Positions 15,763 through 23,018 are shown, numbered from the stretch's first letter. The stretch is DNA of 39,276 nucleotides from DATLSM01 sp049585815 (GCA_049585815.1 JBAVAR010000098.1:1-39276), one strand, 5' to 3'. Notes: generated by a model not told the origin, from the letters alone. Numbers and translations: made by a program.

Positions 15763-16851
15763 TTGACCGAGAAGCGAAGCTACGATGCGATCGTCGTTGG
15801 AGCGGGAGTCATCGGGCTCTCCTGCGCTTGGTATGCCGCCCGGCGTGGGGCGCGGGTGATCGTGCTCGATCGCGCCGAGCCAGCGGCTGGCGCGACGCGG
15901 GTTGCCGCCGGGATGCTGGCGCCCGTCGGCGAGCTCACCTTCGGCGAGCCCGAGCTGCTCGAGCTGACCCTCGCCGCCGCGGAGCGCTACCCGAGCTTCA
16001 TCGCCGAGCTGGAGGCCCAGACCGGACTCTCGACCGGCTACCTGCGTATTGGTGCCTTGCACGTCGCCCTCGACCGCGACGAGGCGGCCGAGCTCGGGCG
16101 CGTCTACGAGCTCCAGCGCTCGCTGGGACTTGGCGCGCAGTGGCTTTCACCGCGAGGTTGCCGAGGGCTGGAGCCCGGCCTCACCCCAGCCCTCAGTGGC
16201 GCTGTGCACGCACCGCAGGAGGCGGCGGTCGACCCGCGGGCCCTGAGCGACGCGCTGCTCGCGGCGCTTCGGGCGGAGGGAGTCGAGCTGCGGACGGGGG
16301 TGGAGGTCGAGGAGGCGCTGATCGAGGGAGAGCGAATTGTCGGGGTGCGTGCCGGCGCCGCGGAGCTCCGGGCCGCCTCCCTGATCCTCGCCACCGGCGC
16401 CTGGTCCGGGGATGCCAAATGGCTTCCAGGGGCTGCCCGTCCGCCGGTTCGCCCGGTCAAGGGCCAGATCCTCGAGCTGCGCGGTGCGGAGGGCGCCGCG
16501 CCCTGCGACCGGATCCTCGCCTCCGAGCGCGTCTACCTCGTCCCGCGGGCAGACGGTCGCCTGATCGTCGGCGCCACGGTCGAGGAGCGCGGCTTCGACA
16601 CCACGGTCACCGCCGGCGGCGTCCACGAGCTGCTGCGCGAGGCCTACCGCCTGCTACCGGAGGTCGCCGAGATGGAGCTGGTCGAGGCAATCGCGGGCCT
16701 GCGGCCGGCAACGCCCGACAACCTGCCTCTGATCGGGCCCGGTGCCCTGGACGGTCTGATCCTCGCGACCGGCCATTACCGCAATGGCATCCTGCTGGCC
16801 CCACTGACCGCCGAGCGGGTTGCGGATGTTCTGGCGGCGGTGACGGTGTGA
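15763..16851 (+). CDS. thiO: Glycine oxidase ThiO (thiamine thiazole branch)
   Basis: This is a 362-residue protein. The TTG start at 15763 is chosen because GGAGG lies seven bases before it and the riboswitch ends there. The longer open frame upstream would be antisense to thiE and translate the riboswitch. The FAD motif GAGVIG is at 13-18 in YDAIVVGAGVIGLSCAWYA. Other blocks are AAGMLAPVGE, PVRPVKGQILELRG, VYLVPRADGRLIVGATVE and the end GLRPATPDNLPLIGPG. ThiO oxidises glycine to the dehydroglycine needed by ThiG. Its stop overlaps the thiSG start (GTGA at 16848-16851), so the pair is coupled and both fall under the riboswitch. Confidence 0.93.
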   Translation: MTEKRSYDAIVVGAGVIGLSCAWYAARRGARVIVLDRAEPAAGATRVAAGMLAPVGELTFGEPELLELTLAAAERYPSFIAELEAQTGLSTGYLRIGALHVALDRDEAAELGRVYELQRSLGLGAQWLSPRGCRGLEPGLTPALSGAVHAPQEAAVDPRALSDALLAALRAEGVELRTGVEVEEALIEGERIVGVRAGAAELRAASLILATGAWSGDAKWLPGAARPPVRPVKGQILELRGAEGAAPCDRILASERVYLVPRADGRLIVGATVEERGFDTTVTAGGVHELLREAYRLLPEVAEMELVEAIAGLRPATPDNLPLIGPGALDGLILATGHYRNGILLAPLTAERVADVLAAVTV

Positions 16852-17822
16852 GGATCGAGCTAAACGGCGAGGAATGCGAGCTTCCGAGCTCCGCGACGCT
16901 TGCCGCCGCCGTGCGTGAGGCGGGCGTCGAGCAAGAGTTTCGCGGGGTCGCGGCGGCCCTCGACGGCGAGGTGATTCCCCGCACCCGGTGGTCGGCGACA
17001 GAACTGCGCGAGGGCCAGCGGGTGGAGGTGCTGGCCGCGATCCAGGGGGGCGCGGAGACCTGGCAGCTCGGGGGTCGGGAATGGTCCTCACGCCTGATCG
17101 CCGGTACAGGAGGGTTCCGCTCACTTGCACAGATGGAGGTCGCCCTGGCCGCCTCCGGTGCGGAGATCGTCACCGTTGCGCTGCGGCGGGTCGAGCCGGC
17201 AGCCGAATTTTCAGTGATCGATGTGCTCGACCGCCTTGGCCTCTTCGCCCTGCCCAACACGGCCGGCTGCTACACGGCGCGCGACGCTGTCCGCACCGCC
17301 CACCTGGCCCGAGAGGCATTCCAGACCGACTGGATCAAGCTCGAGGTGATCGGTGATGACCGCACCCTCTACCCCGATGGGGTCGAGTTGCTGGGCGCCG
17401 CCGAGCAGCTGGTCTCCGAGGGTTTCATCGTCCTCCCCTACACCAACGATGACCCGATCCTCGCCCGCCGCCTCGAGCAGGCTGGCTGCGCTGCGGTGAT
17501 GCCTCTCGGCTCGCCGATCGGCTCCGGTGCGGGCATCCGCAACCCCTACAACATCGCGATCCTCGCCGAGCGAGCCGAGGTCCCGGTCATCCTCGACGCC
17601 GGTATCGGCACCGCTTCTGACGCTGCCCTCGCGATCGAGCTGGGCTGTGAGGCGGTGATGGCGGCCAGCTCGATCTTCGGCGCCCAAGACCCGGCGGCAA
17701 TGGCCGCCGCACTTCATCACGCGGTCGAGGCGGGATATGCCGCCCGCCAGGCCGGTCGCATCCCCCGCCGCACCCACGCTGAGGCATCGACACCGATCGA
17801 GGGCCTGCCCGATCTATCTTGA
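16848..17822 (+). CDS. thiSG: Fused sulfur carrier ThiS and thiazole synthase ThiG
   Basis: This is a 324-residue protein from GTG 16848. Residues 1-68 are a complete ThiS (MRIELNGEECELP, then EGQRVEVLAAIQGG) ending in the Gly67-Gly68 that normally is the free C-terminus. Without any stop or new start codon the chain continues into a full ThiG (from about 72): WSSRLIAGTGGFRS, DWIKLEVIGD with the Schiff-base lysine K164, VMPLGSPIGSGAGIRN, VILDAGIGTASDAA and MAASSIF. ThiG builds the thiazole ring from deoxyxylulose phosphate, dehydroglycine and sulfur delivered as ThiS thiocarboxylate. Fusions of this kind are known in other bacteria. How the buried Gly-Gly is activated is unclear; cleavage after G68 is one answer. 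No thiF is in the window. The 3' end overlaps uppS by nine bases. Confidence 0.93.
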   Translation: MRIELNGEECELPSSATLAAAVREAGVEQEFRGVAAALDGEVIPRTRWSATELREGQRVEVLAAIQGGAETWQLGGREWSSRLIAGTGGFRSLAQMEVALAASGAEIVTVALRRVEPAAEFSVIDVLDRLGLFALPNTAGCYTARDAVRTAHLAREAFQTDWIKLEVIGDDRTLYPDGVELLGAAEQLVSEGFIVLPYTNDDPILARRLEQAGCAAVMPLGSPIGSGAGIRNPYNIAILAERAEVPVILDAGIGTASDAALAIELGCEAVMAASSIFGAQDPAAMAAALHHAVEAGYAARQAGRIPRRTHAEASTPIEGLPDLS

Positions 17823-18506
17823 AGGGAAAGCTGGCCCCGCGGGTTCAGGGCGACGGCGACGAAACTCCTCCAGTGCACCCTCGAGTGATTGTCTCGAGAA
17901 GTCTGGCCAAAGCTCATCACGAAAGATGAGCTCCGAGTGGGCGGCTTGCCAGAGCAGGTAGTTCGACAGCCGCCGCTCGCCGCCGGTGCGGATCACCAGC
18001 TCGGGGTCGTTCATATCCGGCGCATAGAGGTGGTGGCGGAACTCCTCCTCGGTGGTTCCCTCAAACTCCCTGGCGGCATGGATGATCTCGCTGCGCCCGC
18101 CGTAATTGAACGGGACGAAGAAGCAAATCCGCCGATTGGCGGCGGTCAGCTCCTCCGCCCATTCCATTTTCTCCACCAGGCTCTCGGGCACCGGGTCCCC
18201 GCGCTCGCCGATGAAGCGCAGACGAACGCCCTGCTCGTGAAGCTCCGGCGTCACTTTGTCGATGTAGTGGGCGAGCAGCTCGATCAGGGCGCTCACCTCC
18301 TGCGCCGATCGCGACCAGTTCTCGGTCGAGAACGCGTACACCGTCAGCTCGCGGATTCCCAACTCGACCGCGTCGCGAAGCCTTGCCCGGACGTTCTCAG
18401 CCCCCGCCCTGTGACCCGCCTGAACCGGCAGCTCCCGTTGGCTTGCCCAGCGGCCGTTGCCGTCGGTGATGATCGCGAGGTACTGCGGTTTCGCCCCGAC
18501 AGCCAT
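17814..18506 (-). CDS. uppS: Isoprenyl transferase (undecaprenyl diphosphate synthase family)
   Basis: This is a 230-residue protein, slightly short but complete for cis-prenyltransferases. The catalytic Asp15 lies in TDGNGRW (MDGNGRW in most homologues). Further signatures are GHRAGAENVR, LTVYAFSTENWSRSAQEV, VRLRFIGERG, FVPFNYGGRSEI, PELVIRTGGERRLSNYLLWQ and ELWPDFSRQ. The enzyme adds isopentenyl units in cis to make the polyprenyl carrier lipid for cell-wall synthesis. The usual RTSGE is RTGGE here. It lies one base after the stop of a YtpB-like terpene-synthase gene, so the two are probably expressed together. Another cis-prenyltransferase with a different chain length is possible. Confidence 0.95.
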   Translation of the reverse strand: MAVGAKPQYLAIITDGNGRWASQRELPVQAGHRAGAENVRARLRDAVELGIRELTVYAFSTENWSRSAQEVSALIELLAHYIDKVTPELHEQGVRLRFIGERGDPVPESLVEKMEWAEELTAANRRICFFVPFNYGGRSEIIHAAREFEGTTEEEFRHHLYAPDMNDPELVIRTGGERRLSNYLLWQAAHSELIFRDELWPDFSRQSLEGALEEFRRRRPEPAGPAFPSR

Positions 18507-18507
18507 C

Positions 18508-19566
18508 TCAGATAAAGCGCATCGCGGCGATGATCGGACGCACCGCTGGGCCCAGAGACTTGATCATTCGGGAGCGGATCGGGGTGGCGTAGGCGGATCG
18601 CGCCCCCGGCGCGCTCAAATAAAAGCCCGCCACCCCGGCAAGAATTGCGCGGTGGCGTTGAGCCAGGCGCAGCCTCTCGGTCGCCGCAGCTGCGCACCGT
18701 GTGATCCAGGCAAGACGCTCGGCCGCCGCCAGGCTGTTCTCGTAGTAGGTCATGTAGTTGTGGGCACCCTCTGCGCGATCCTCGTCCAGATCGATCAGGT
18801 CGTCCAGCAACACGGTCAGGGCTCCGATCGGCGGGAAGTAGGCGCCCTCGATCCGCGCAGTTTCCTCGATCGTGGTCCCCGGGTCCGCCGCCGCCGCGAT
18901 CAAGGCATGCACGTCTACCGAGGAACTGGCCCCCGCTGCGATCTCCCACCAGCGGTACCCGGGAGGACTCTCCAGACCGGATGCCCAGGCCCTCACTCCC
19001 GCGACCTCCCCGAGCGCGGCGGCATGGGTATGGCTCTGTCCTTCCCCACAACGCCCGGCGGCGCGCCGGGCTGCCTGCAGGGCGGCGCGCCCGGGAAGTG
19101 ATCGTGCGATTCCCCGGCAGGTCGCGACGAGGCCCTCCAGATAACCGCCGTCCTCACCCTGGGGGTGAAGCTCGTACCAATCGCCCGCCGCCTCACCGGG
19201 CGAGAGCGCGTCGCTCAGCGCCCGGTGAAGTTGTAGGCCGTTGGCGAGGGGGTCGGCCGTCGGCTGCTCGCCCAGAATGTCGAGGTAATCGACGGCGACC
19301 TGAAAGGCGACCATCCCCACAACGGCGGCGGCACGGTTGGTTCGTGGTGCCAGCGTTGCGAGGACGGCGGTTGCCTCGGCGTTGGCGCCCTTCTCGCGCA
19401 GCGAGGTGAGGGCATGGCCTCGCAGAACGGGGTCGGGAATGGCTGCCGCGACACGACCCCAGCGCCGCAGCTCACGCCGAACCCGAGGGACGATCACTCC
19501 TCGATAGATGCCCAGAGCGCCCATTACAGCCGCCACTTCCTGGGCGGCGGTATGTCTAGGTCTCAT
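18508..19566 (-). CDS. YtpB-like DUF2600 protein (class IB large-terpene synthase homologue)
   Basis: This is a 352-residue helical protein. It carries DYLDILGE at 93-100, matching the DYLDxxxE-type motif of YtpB (tetraprenyl-beta-curcumene synthase) and its DUF2600 relatives. Other shared blocks are QLHRALSDALSPGE, a C-terminal Asp-rich LLDDLIDLDEDRAEG (about 250-264) and HNYMTYYENSLAAAERL. In Bacillus YtpB cyclises long-chain prenyl diphosphate; members in other phyla are largely uncharacterised. The following uppS gene starts one base after this gene's stop, giving a plausible pair in which one makes a polyprenyl diphosphate and the other converts it. Whether the product is a terpene, a lipid modifier, or whether the protein is non-catalytic cannot be told from sequence. 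Confidence 0.82.
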   Translation of the reverse strand: MRPRHTAAQEVAAVMGALGIYRGVIVPRVRRELRRWGRVAAAIPDPVLRGHALTSLREKGANAEATAVLATLAPRTNRAAAVVGMVAFQVAVDYLDILGEQPTADPLANGLQLHRALSDALSPGEAAGDWYELHPQGEDGGYLEGLVATCRGIARSLPGRAALQAARRAAGRCGEGQSHTHAAALGEVAGVRAWASGLESPPGYRWWEIAAGASSSVDVHALIAAAADPGTTIEETARIEGAYFPPIGALTVLLDDLIDLDEDRAEGAHNYMTYYENSLAAAERLAWITRCAAAATERLRLAQRHRAILAGVAGFYLSAPGARSAYATPIRSRMIKSLGPAVRPIIAAMRFI

Positions 19567-19601
19567 TTGTCGGGCTTAAAGAAAGTAAATTTGCGCCTAC
19601 A

Positions 19602-19748
19602 GCTTGACAGAGCGGTCCGTATCTGTTCTGATTTACTCAAGCCTGCGGAAAGCGCCTCTTCGGATGTGGCTGACCGCGGACTCAGTCGACTGAGCCTGGA
19701 CCGTCCCGTCCACCCTGTGCGGCACGGTCCTGTCAAGCAAACGTAATA
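19602..19748 (+). ncRNA. Candidate structured small RNA or structured intergenic element
   Basis: No convincing gene lies between 19567 and 19788. The stretch has a promoter-like start, several inverted repeats and a terminator at its end. Dyads include GCTTGACAG (19602-19610) with CTGTCAAGC (19730-19738), the palindrome CTCAGTCGACTGAG (19681-19694), and GGACCGT (19698-19704) with ACGGTCC (19724-19730). Transcription from the promoter at 19604-19632 would give an RNA of about 150 bases. No known RNA family is recognised, and the open frame crossing it has no good start. The strand is assigned from the promoter. Confidence 0.3.
19604..19632 (+). promoter_or_regulatory. Candidate sigma-70-type promoter facing right
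   Basis: A perfect TTGACA (19604-19609) is followed, after 17 bases, by TCTGAT (19627-19632). It points into a gene-free stretch that ends in a terminator at 19735-19787, which suggests a small transcript. The -35 box is also part of a nine-base inverted repeat with 19730-19738. Confidence 0.45.
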
Positions 19749-19787
19749 GGCCCGGGAGAGCTTCCCACTCTCCCGGGCCGTTTGCTT
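19735..19787. terminator. Strong bidirectional transcription terminator
   Basis: GGCCCGGGAGAG (19749-19760) and CTCTCCCGGGCC (19768-19779) form a perfect 12-bp stem with a 7-base loop. Outside it, AAGCAAAC (19735-19742) pairs with GTTTGCTT (19780-19787), giving an A-rich and a T-rich flank. It can stop transcription leaving the tetR gene (stop at 19789, minus strand) and any rightward transcript from 19604. Confidence 0.85.
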
Positions 19788-19788
19788 C

Positions 19789-21093
19789 TCACCCCTTGCC
19801 GTTCTCCCCGACCGCCAGTGCGTAGGCCTCCTGCGCCCCCAGGAACGGAGCCAGCGTTACGTATACGGCCGCCGGCACCATCTCCGCCAGCCGCTCGGCT
19901 CCCTTCTCCTTCACGTGGTCATAGAAGAGCGCGTACAGCGCCCCGCCGATCGCCTCGGCGGTGATCGGCGGCAGATTCGGTTTCAGCTCATAGCCGGGCG
20001 CCAAGAGGCCCTCCATCATTTCGGTCACCGACTCGCGCTGCTCCAGTGAGCGTTTCCCCGCCGCATACATCTCGACCGCGCCGAGCCGCGCGTACTCCGG
20101 CTCTCCCACACCGAAGGTGAACATCGCCTCCTGGGTGTCGCGCACCGCGTGCTGCCAGTCCGAGGCGCGACGGAAGGCGGGCATCGCCGCCGCAAGCATC
20201 TGTGCCGAGCCGCTGTCCAGAGCCGCGACCATCGCCTCTTCCTTGTTCGCAAAGTGCTCATAGAAGGTTCGCTGGGAGGTCTTTGCTCGCTCGACGATCT
20301 CCGCCACCGTCGTCTCCGGGTAGCCCTTTTCCCCCACCACTGCCGCGAGAGCGCGCAGCAATCGCTCCGGTGGATTTGAGGCAGTCTGGCGCTCCTCAAA
20401 AGGCCGGGCGCGGAGCGATCGTCGGCGCGCGACCTTCAGCGGGCCAGGAGGTGGCGGGTATCGGAAGATCCATTCCCAGAGCTGCGGCGCCAGCTCAGTT
20501 AGCTCGCTCTCCTCCCCCCGGTAGAGGCGCTTGTGGATCACCTTCTGGATCCCGCCGATCAGCGCGCGCACGATCTCCGGTGGCATTCCCTCGTGATCGG
20601 GGATCGAGTTGAGCAGACGCTCTACCAAAACCTCGAAGGAGTCCAGCGTCCGGTCGACCAGCGCCACGCCCTCCGGTCCCGCGGCGTACACCTCGACGAA
20701 ACACATTTTCGAGGCTGCCGGCTGGGCCACGATCTGCTCGATTAGCGCTTCGAATGCCTGCTTTGCGATGTTCAGATCCAGGGGACCCTGGTCGTTTTCC
20801 AGGCCCACTGTCACTGTTCTAAGTGCCGGCTCCACCAGAGCTTCTATGGCGGCGAGGAAGCAGGCCTGCTTGTCGGAGAAGTGCCGATAAAAGGCACTGC
20901 GTGAGACTCCTGAGAGTTCAACAAGGTCGCCCACCGTGGCGGCGTCGTAGCCGTTCTCGGCCACGGTCGCGACCGTCGCGGCGAACAGTCGCTCGCGCTG
21001 ATTCTTCTCAGCCTCCTCCCGGGGCGTGCCGCGTCCGGGCGGCAGCATCCTCTCCCGCAACTGACTGGCATCCCCCCAGGGCGTTTGCACCAT
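19789..21093 (-). CDS. TetR-family regulator with two complete TetR modules in one chain
   Basis: This is a 434-residue protein from ATG 21093. A TTG at 21150 is in frame but adds a sequence with no TetR features. TetR proteins are usually about 200 residues; this one is two in tandem. Module 1 has its HTH at about 34-80 (AATVGDLVELSGVSRSAFYR, HFSDKQACFLAAI). Module 2 starts near 245 (TTVAEIVERAKTSQRTFYEH, FANKEEAMVAAL). Each is followed by its own ligand/dimer-type helical domain (VYAAGPEGVALVDRTLD and MYAAGKRSLEQRESV at matching places). A single chain could fold as an internal pseudo-dimer or bind two operators. The effector is unknown. The gene is isolated, with about 1 kb of upstream non-coding DNA and a terminator directly after it. 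Confidence 0.9.
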   Translation of the reverse strand: MVQTPWGDASQLRERMLPPGRGTPREEAEKNQRERLFAATVATVAENGYDAATVGDLVELSGVSRSAFYRHFSDKQACFLAAIEALVEPALRTVTVGLENDQGPLDLNIAKQAFEALIEQIVAQPAASKMCFVEVYAAGPEGVALVDRTLDSFEVLVERLLNSIPDHEGMPPEIVRALIGGIQKVIHKRLYRGEESELTELAPQLWEWIFRYPPPPGPLKVARRRSLRARPFEERQTASNPPERLLRALAAVVGEKGYPETTVAEIVERAKTSQRTFYEHFANKEEAMVAALDSGSAQMLAAAMPAFRRASDWQHAVRDTQEAMFTFGVGEPEYARLGAVEMYAAGKRSLEQRESVTEMMEGLLAPGYELKPNLPPITAEAIGGALYALFYDHVKEKGAERLAEMVPAAVYVTLAPFLGAQEAYALAVGENGKG

Positions 21094-21398
21094 CAGACGG
21101 GACAATATCCGGGGTCTAGCGGGTCTTTCAGCTCCATTGCAAGGGCCCAAATTCGTGGTACGCAGCCAGTTGGAAAAGCCAACAATCGGCAGCCGTCCCC
21201 TCCACTCAACGCCGCATTGTAGAGCCTTTTAACCGACCTCCAGAAGCTCGCAGAATTCGGGCAAGATGAGCGGCCGTTGACAAATCGGTCTGCATATGTC
21301 TCAATACCGCCGACCACGGAACAACCGATCCGTTTGCGAAACCAGGGTGTTCCTAGGCCAGGAGAAGAGAGATTGCGTTGACCCACACCGGGCCAGGG

Positions 21399-21417
21399 GA
21401 TCCATGATCAATGGATC
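21399..21417. repeat. Inverted repeat GATCCAT-5-ATGGATC, candidate operator
   Basis: GATCCAT (21399-21405) and ATGGATC (21411-21417) are separated by five bases, a spacing typical of dimeric HTH operators. It lies 15 bases after TTGACC (21378-21383), so it could overlap the -10 region of a rightward promoter. The binding protein is unknown; the adjacent TetR regulator is a candidate. Confidence 0.35.
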
Positions 21418-22011
21418 AGGCAAACGCGCAGCAGTCAGAGCAGAGGAGATTCGCATGAGGACAGGGTCCGGATTGGATCGGGGCTTTTCGCCAAATGGGC
21501 GGGTTCAGGAAGAACCGTTCTGGGTGACCTCTCGCCCCGTCCCCGGAGGGGGTCGGGCCTGCTTTGACGCCGAGCCAACCGGCACCCGCCGCCCCTCCGA
21601 ACAGCGCCTGGAGGGCAGCGCGGCCGGCATCGGACCTTCAGGCAAGGTGATCGGGTTGTCCGCATCTGCTCTGTTCAATTCCGCCCACTGTCTTGGGCAC
21701 CCCAATTCACGGCGGCCGAAGCGACTGAAGCGAGCCCCTCGACCACGGGTCTATGCACAATTGCAATCGCAGAGCGCGGAACGCACGGGAAAAAGGGAGT
21801 TCGGTTTCGAGAGCAGCGGCGGCAACGTGTGCCAGCGAGCCACCGCGAAGTGCGGCAGGCTGGATTGCCCACGCGGTCCCAGTTTCGTTCTCCGGGGTGC
21901 TGCACAGCGCCGTAATGCCACCGCCAACCGAGTAAACCCTCCAGTAGCGGTTCGTGAAAAGAGCAATGGCAGAAGGCGTTCTTGGCGTACACAGATCTCT
22001 CAGCAACATGC

Positions 22012-22035
22012 GCCGTCGTCAGTACTGACGACGGC
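22012..22035. promoter_or_regulatory. Perfect 24-bp palindrome upstream of the collagen-like gene
   Basis: The half-site GCCGTCGTCAGT (22012-22023) is followed directly by its exact reverse complement (22024-22035), with no spacer. It begins 98 bases before the start codon at 22110. A weak promoter-like TTGGCG (21983-21988) and CAACAT (22005-22010) lie just before it. A zero-loop palindrome suits binding of a symmetric dimer better than an RNA hairpin. It is probably an operator; the nearby double TetR protein is the obvious candidate binder. Confidence 0.6.
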
Positions 22036-22109
22036 TACATTGAGCCATCCACATCGACTAGCCAGCCGGGCAATCTCGGCAGGCGTTACCTCGCAAGGAG
22101 AATGAACTG

Positions 22110-23003
22110 ATGTCACGTTTCAGGCACCCGCTTAGTGCAGCTCGGGAACCCTTCGGTAAAGCTGGTCTAATAGTCGCCATAGTCGCGCTCGTTGCGGCAA
22201 TTGGCGGTACCGCGTTGGCCGCATCGAAGCTGAACTCGACGCAGAAGAAGGAAGTGACCAAGATCGCCAAGAACGAAGCGAAGCAGTACGCCAACTCTAA
22301 CCCCGGAGCGCCCGGAACTGAAGGCAAGCAAGGACCCGAAGGCAAGCAAGGACCCGAAGGCAAGCAAGGTGAAAAGGGTGAGGAAGGGAAAAAGGGGGAA
22401 CAAGGTAACCCTGGAACCAATGTCACGAGTACGGTCCTAGCAGCTGAAAATGGAACTGGCCACTGCGAAGCGCAGGGGGGTACCAAGTTCCAGGTGGGAA
22501 GCAATCCAGCGACCTTCGCCTGCAGTGGAGAAACTGGATTCACCGAAGCGCTTCCGTCAGGGAAGACTGAGACCGGCGCCTGGGCGATCGAAAACGTGAG
22601 TGGTTTTCCAAAACTCGCACTCTCGTTCACCATTCCGCTCGCTGCCGGCCTTTCAGGTGGAACCTGTGGCAACGTAGAAGGCTCGCCTCCCCATACGCCG
22701 GCGACTTGTCAGGTCCACTACATCAACTCGAGTGGCGACGAGGAAATCGAAAGTGTTTCAGGCGAACCTGAAGCATTGGGCGCCTCAAGTCAGTGTCCAG
22801 GAAGTGCCGCGGCACCTACAGCTGAACCGGGCAACTTCTGTATGTATGCATTTGCGGCCAACAACATTTCCGGCGCATCCAATGAGATGCACGATCCCGG
22901 CACCTACAGTCCTGGCACGGGTCCGACCGGCATACTGGCGACGCTCCAAGTGACGGGTGCCGGACCCAGTGGCTTCGGCACCTGGGCAGTGACCGCTCCT
23001 TAA
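22110..23003 (+). CDS. Secreted or membrane-anchored collagen-like (Gly-X-Y) protein
   Basis: This is a 297-residue protein from ATG 22110, with AAGGAG at 22096-22101. A basic start and one hydrophobic segment (about 17-38, LIVAIVALVAAIGGTALAAS) form a signal or anchor. A charged helical stretch follows (TQKKEVTKIAKNEAKQ), then 13 uninterrupted Gly-X-Y triplets at about 66-104 (GPEGKQ repeated), then a C-terminal domain of about 190 residues with several Cys. The charged helix before the collagen run may start trimer assembly. Collagen-like proteins on bacteria form triple-helical stalks for adhesion or spore and sheath surfaces; the C-terminal domain would be the tip or head. I do not recognise that domain. 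A hairpin after the gene separates it from the giant genes that follow. Confidence 0.85.
   Translation: MSRFRHPLSAAREPFGKAGLIVAIVALVAAIGGTALAASKLNSTQKKEVTKIAKNEAKQYANSNPGAPGTEGKQGPEGKQGPEGKQGEKGEEGKKGEQGNPGTNVTSTVLAAENGTGHCEAQGGTKFQVGSNPATFACSGETGFTEALPSGKTETGAWAIENVSGFPKLALSFTIPLAAGLSGGTCGNVEGSPPHTPATCQVHYINSSGDEEIESVSGEPEALGASSQCPGSAAAPTAEPGNFCMYAFAANNISGASNEMHDPGTYSPGTGPTGILATLQVTGAGPSGFGTWAVTAP
22320..22369 (+). repeat. 18-bp in-frame tandem repeat in the collagen-like gene
   Basis: GAAGGCAAGCAAGGACCC is repeated exactly at 22320-22337 and 22338-22355, with 14 bases of a third copy at 22356-22369. Each unit encodes two Gly-X-Y triplets (frame GPE-GKQ). Exact DNA repetition suggests recent slippage and a stalk whose length can vary between strains. 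Confidence 0.85.
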
Positions 23004-23018
23004 CGCAGGCAAAGTCTT

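Larger units (their letters stand above)
21094..22109. other. Long intergenic region between tetR and the collagen-like gene
   Basis: About 1 kb holds no gene I can support. One frame is open from ATG 21455 (with AGAGGAG at 21438-21444) to a stop at 22105, 216 codons, but its third positions are not GC-biased, especially after 21640, and the product is low-complexity without motifs. The region contains TTGACA at 21277-21282, a minus-strand TACAAT at 21221-21216 that may serve tetR, the small inverted repeat GTTGG-5-CCAAC at 21169-21183, a GATCCAT dyad at 21399-21417 and a perfect palindrome at 22012-22035. It is probably a regulatory region or a decayed gene. Confidence 0.5.

Noticed and set aside
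19414..19746. Plus-strand open frame across the candidate small RNA
   Set aside because: Most of it is antisense to the start of the DUF2600 gene, it has no ribosome site, and its codon use is not gene-like.
21455..22105. Open frame with a good ribosome site before the collagen-like gene
   Set aside because: Third codon positions show no GC bias in the second half, the product is low-complexity and has no motif, and the frame crosses the 24-bp palindrome. Kept only as a remark in the intergenic entry.
22320..22369. Short regular repeats as a CRISPR-like array
   Set aside because: The repeats are directly adjacent without spacers and encode Gly-X-Y triplets in frame.
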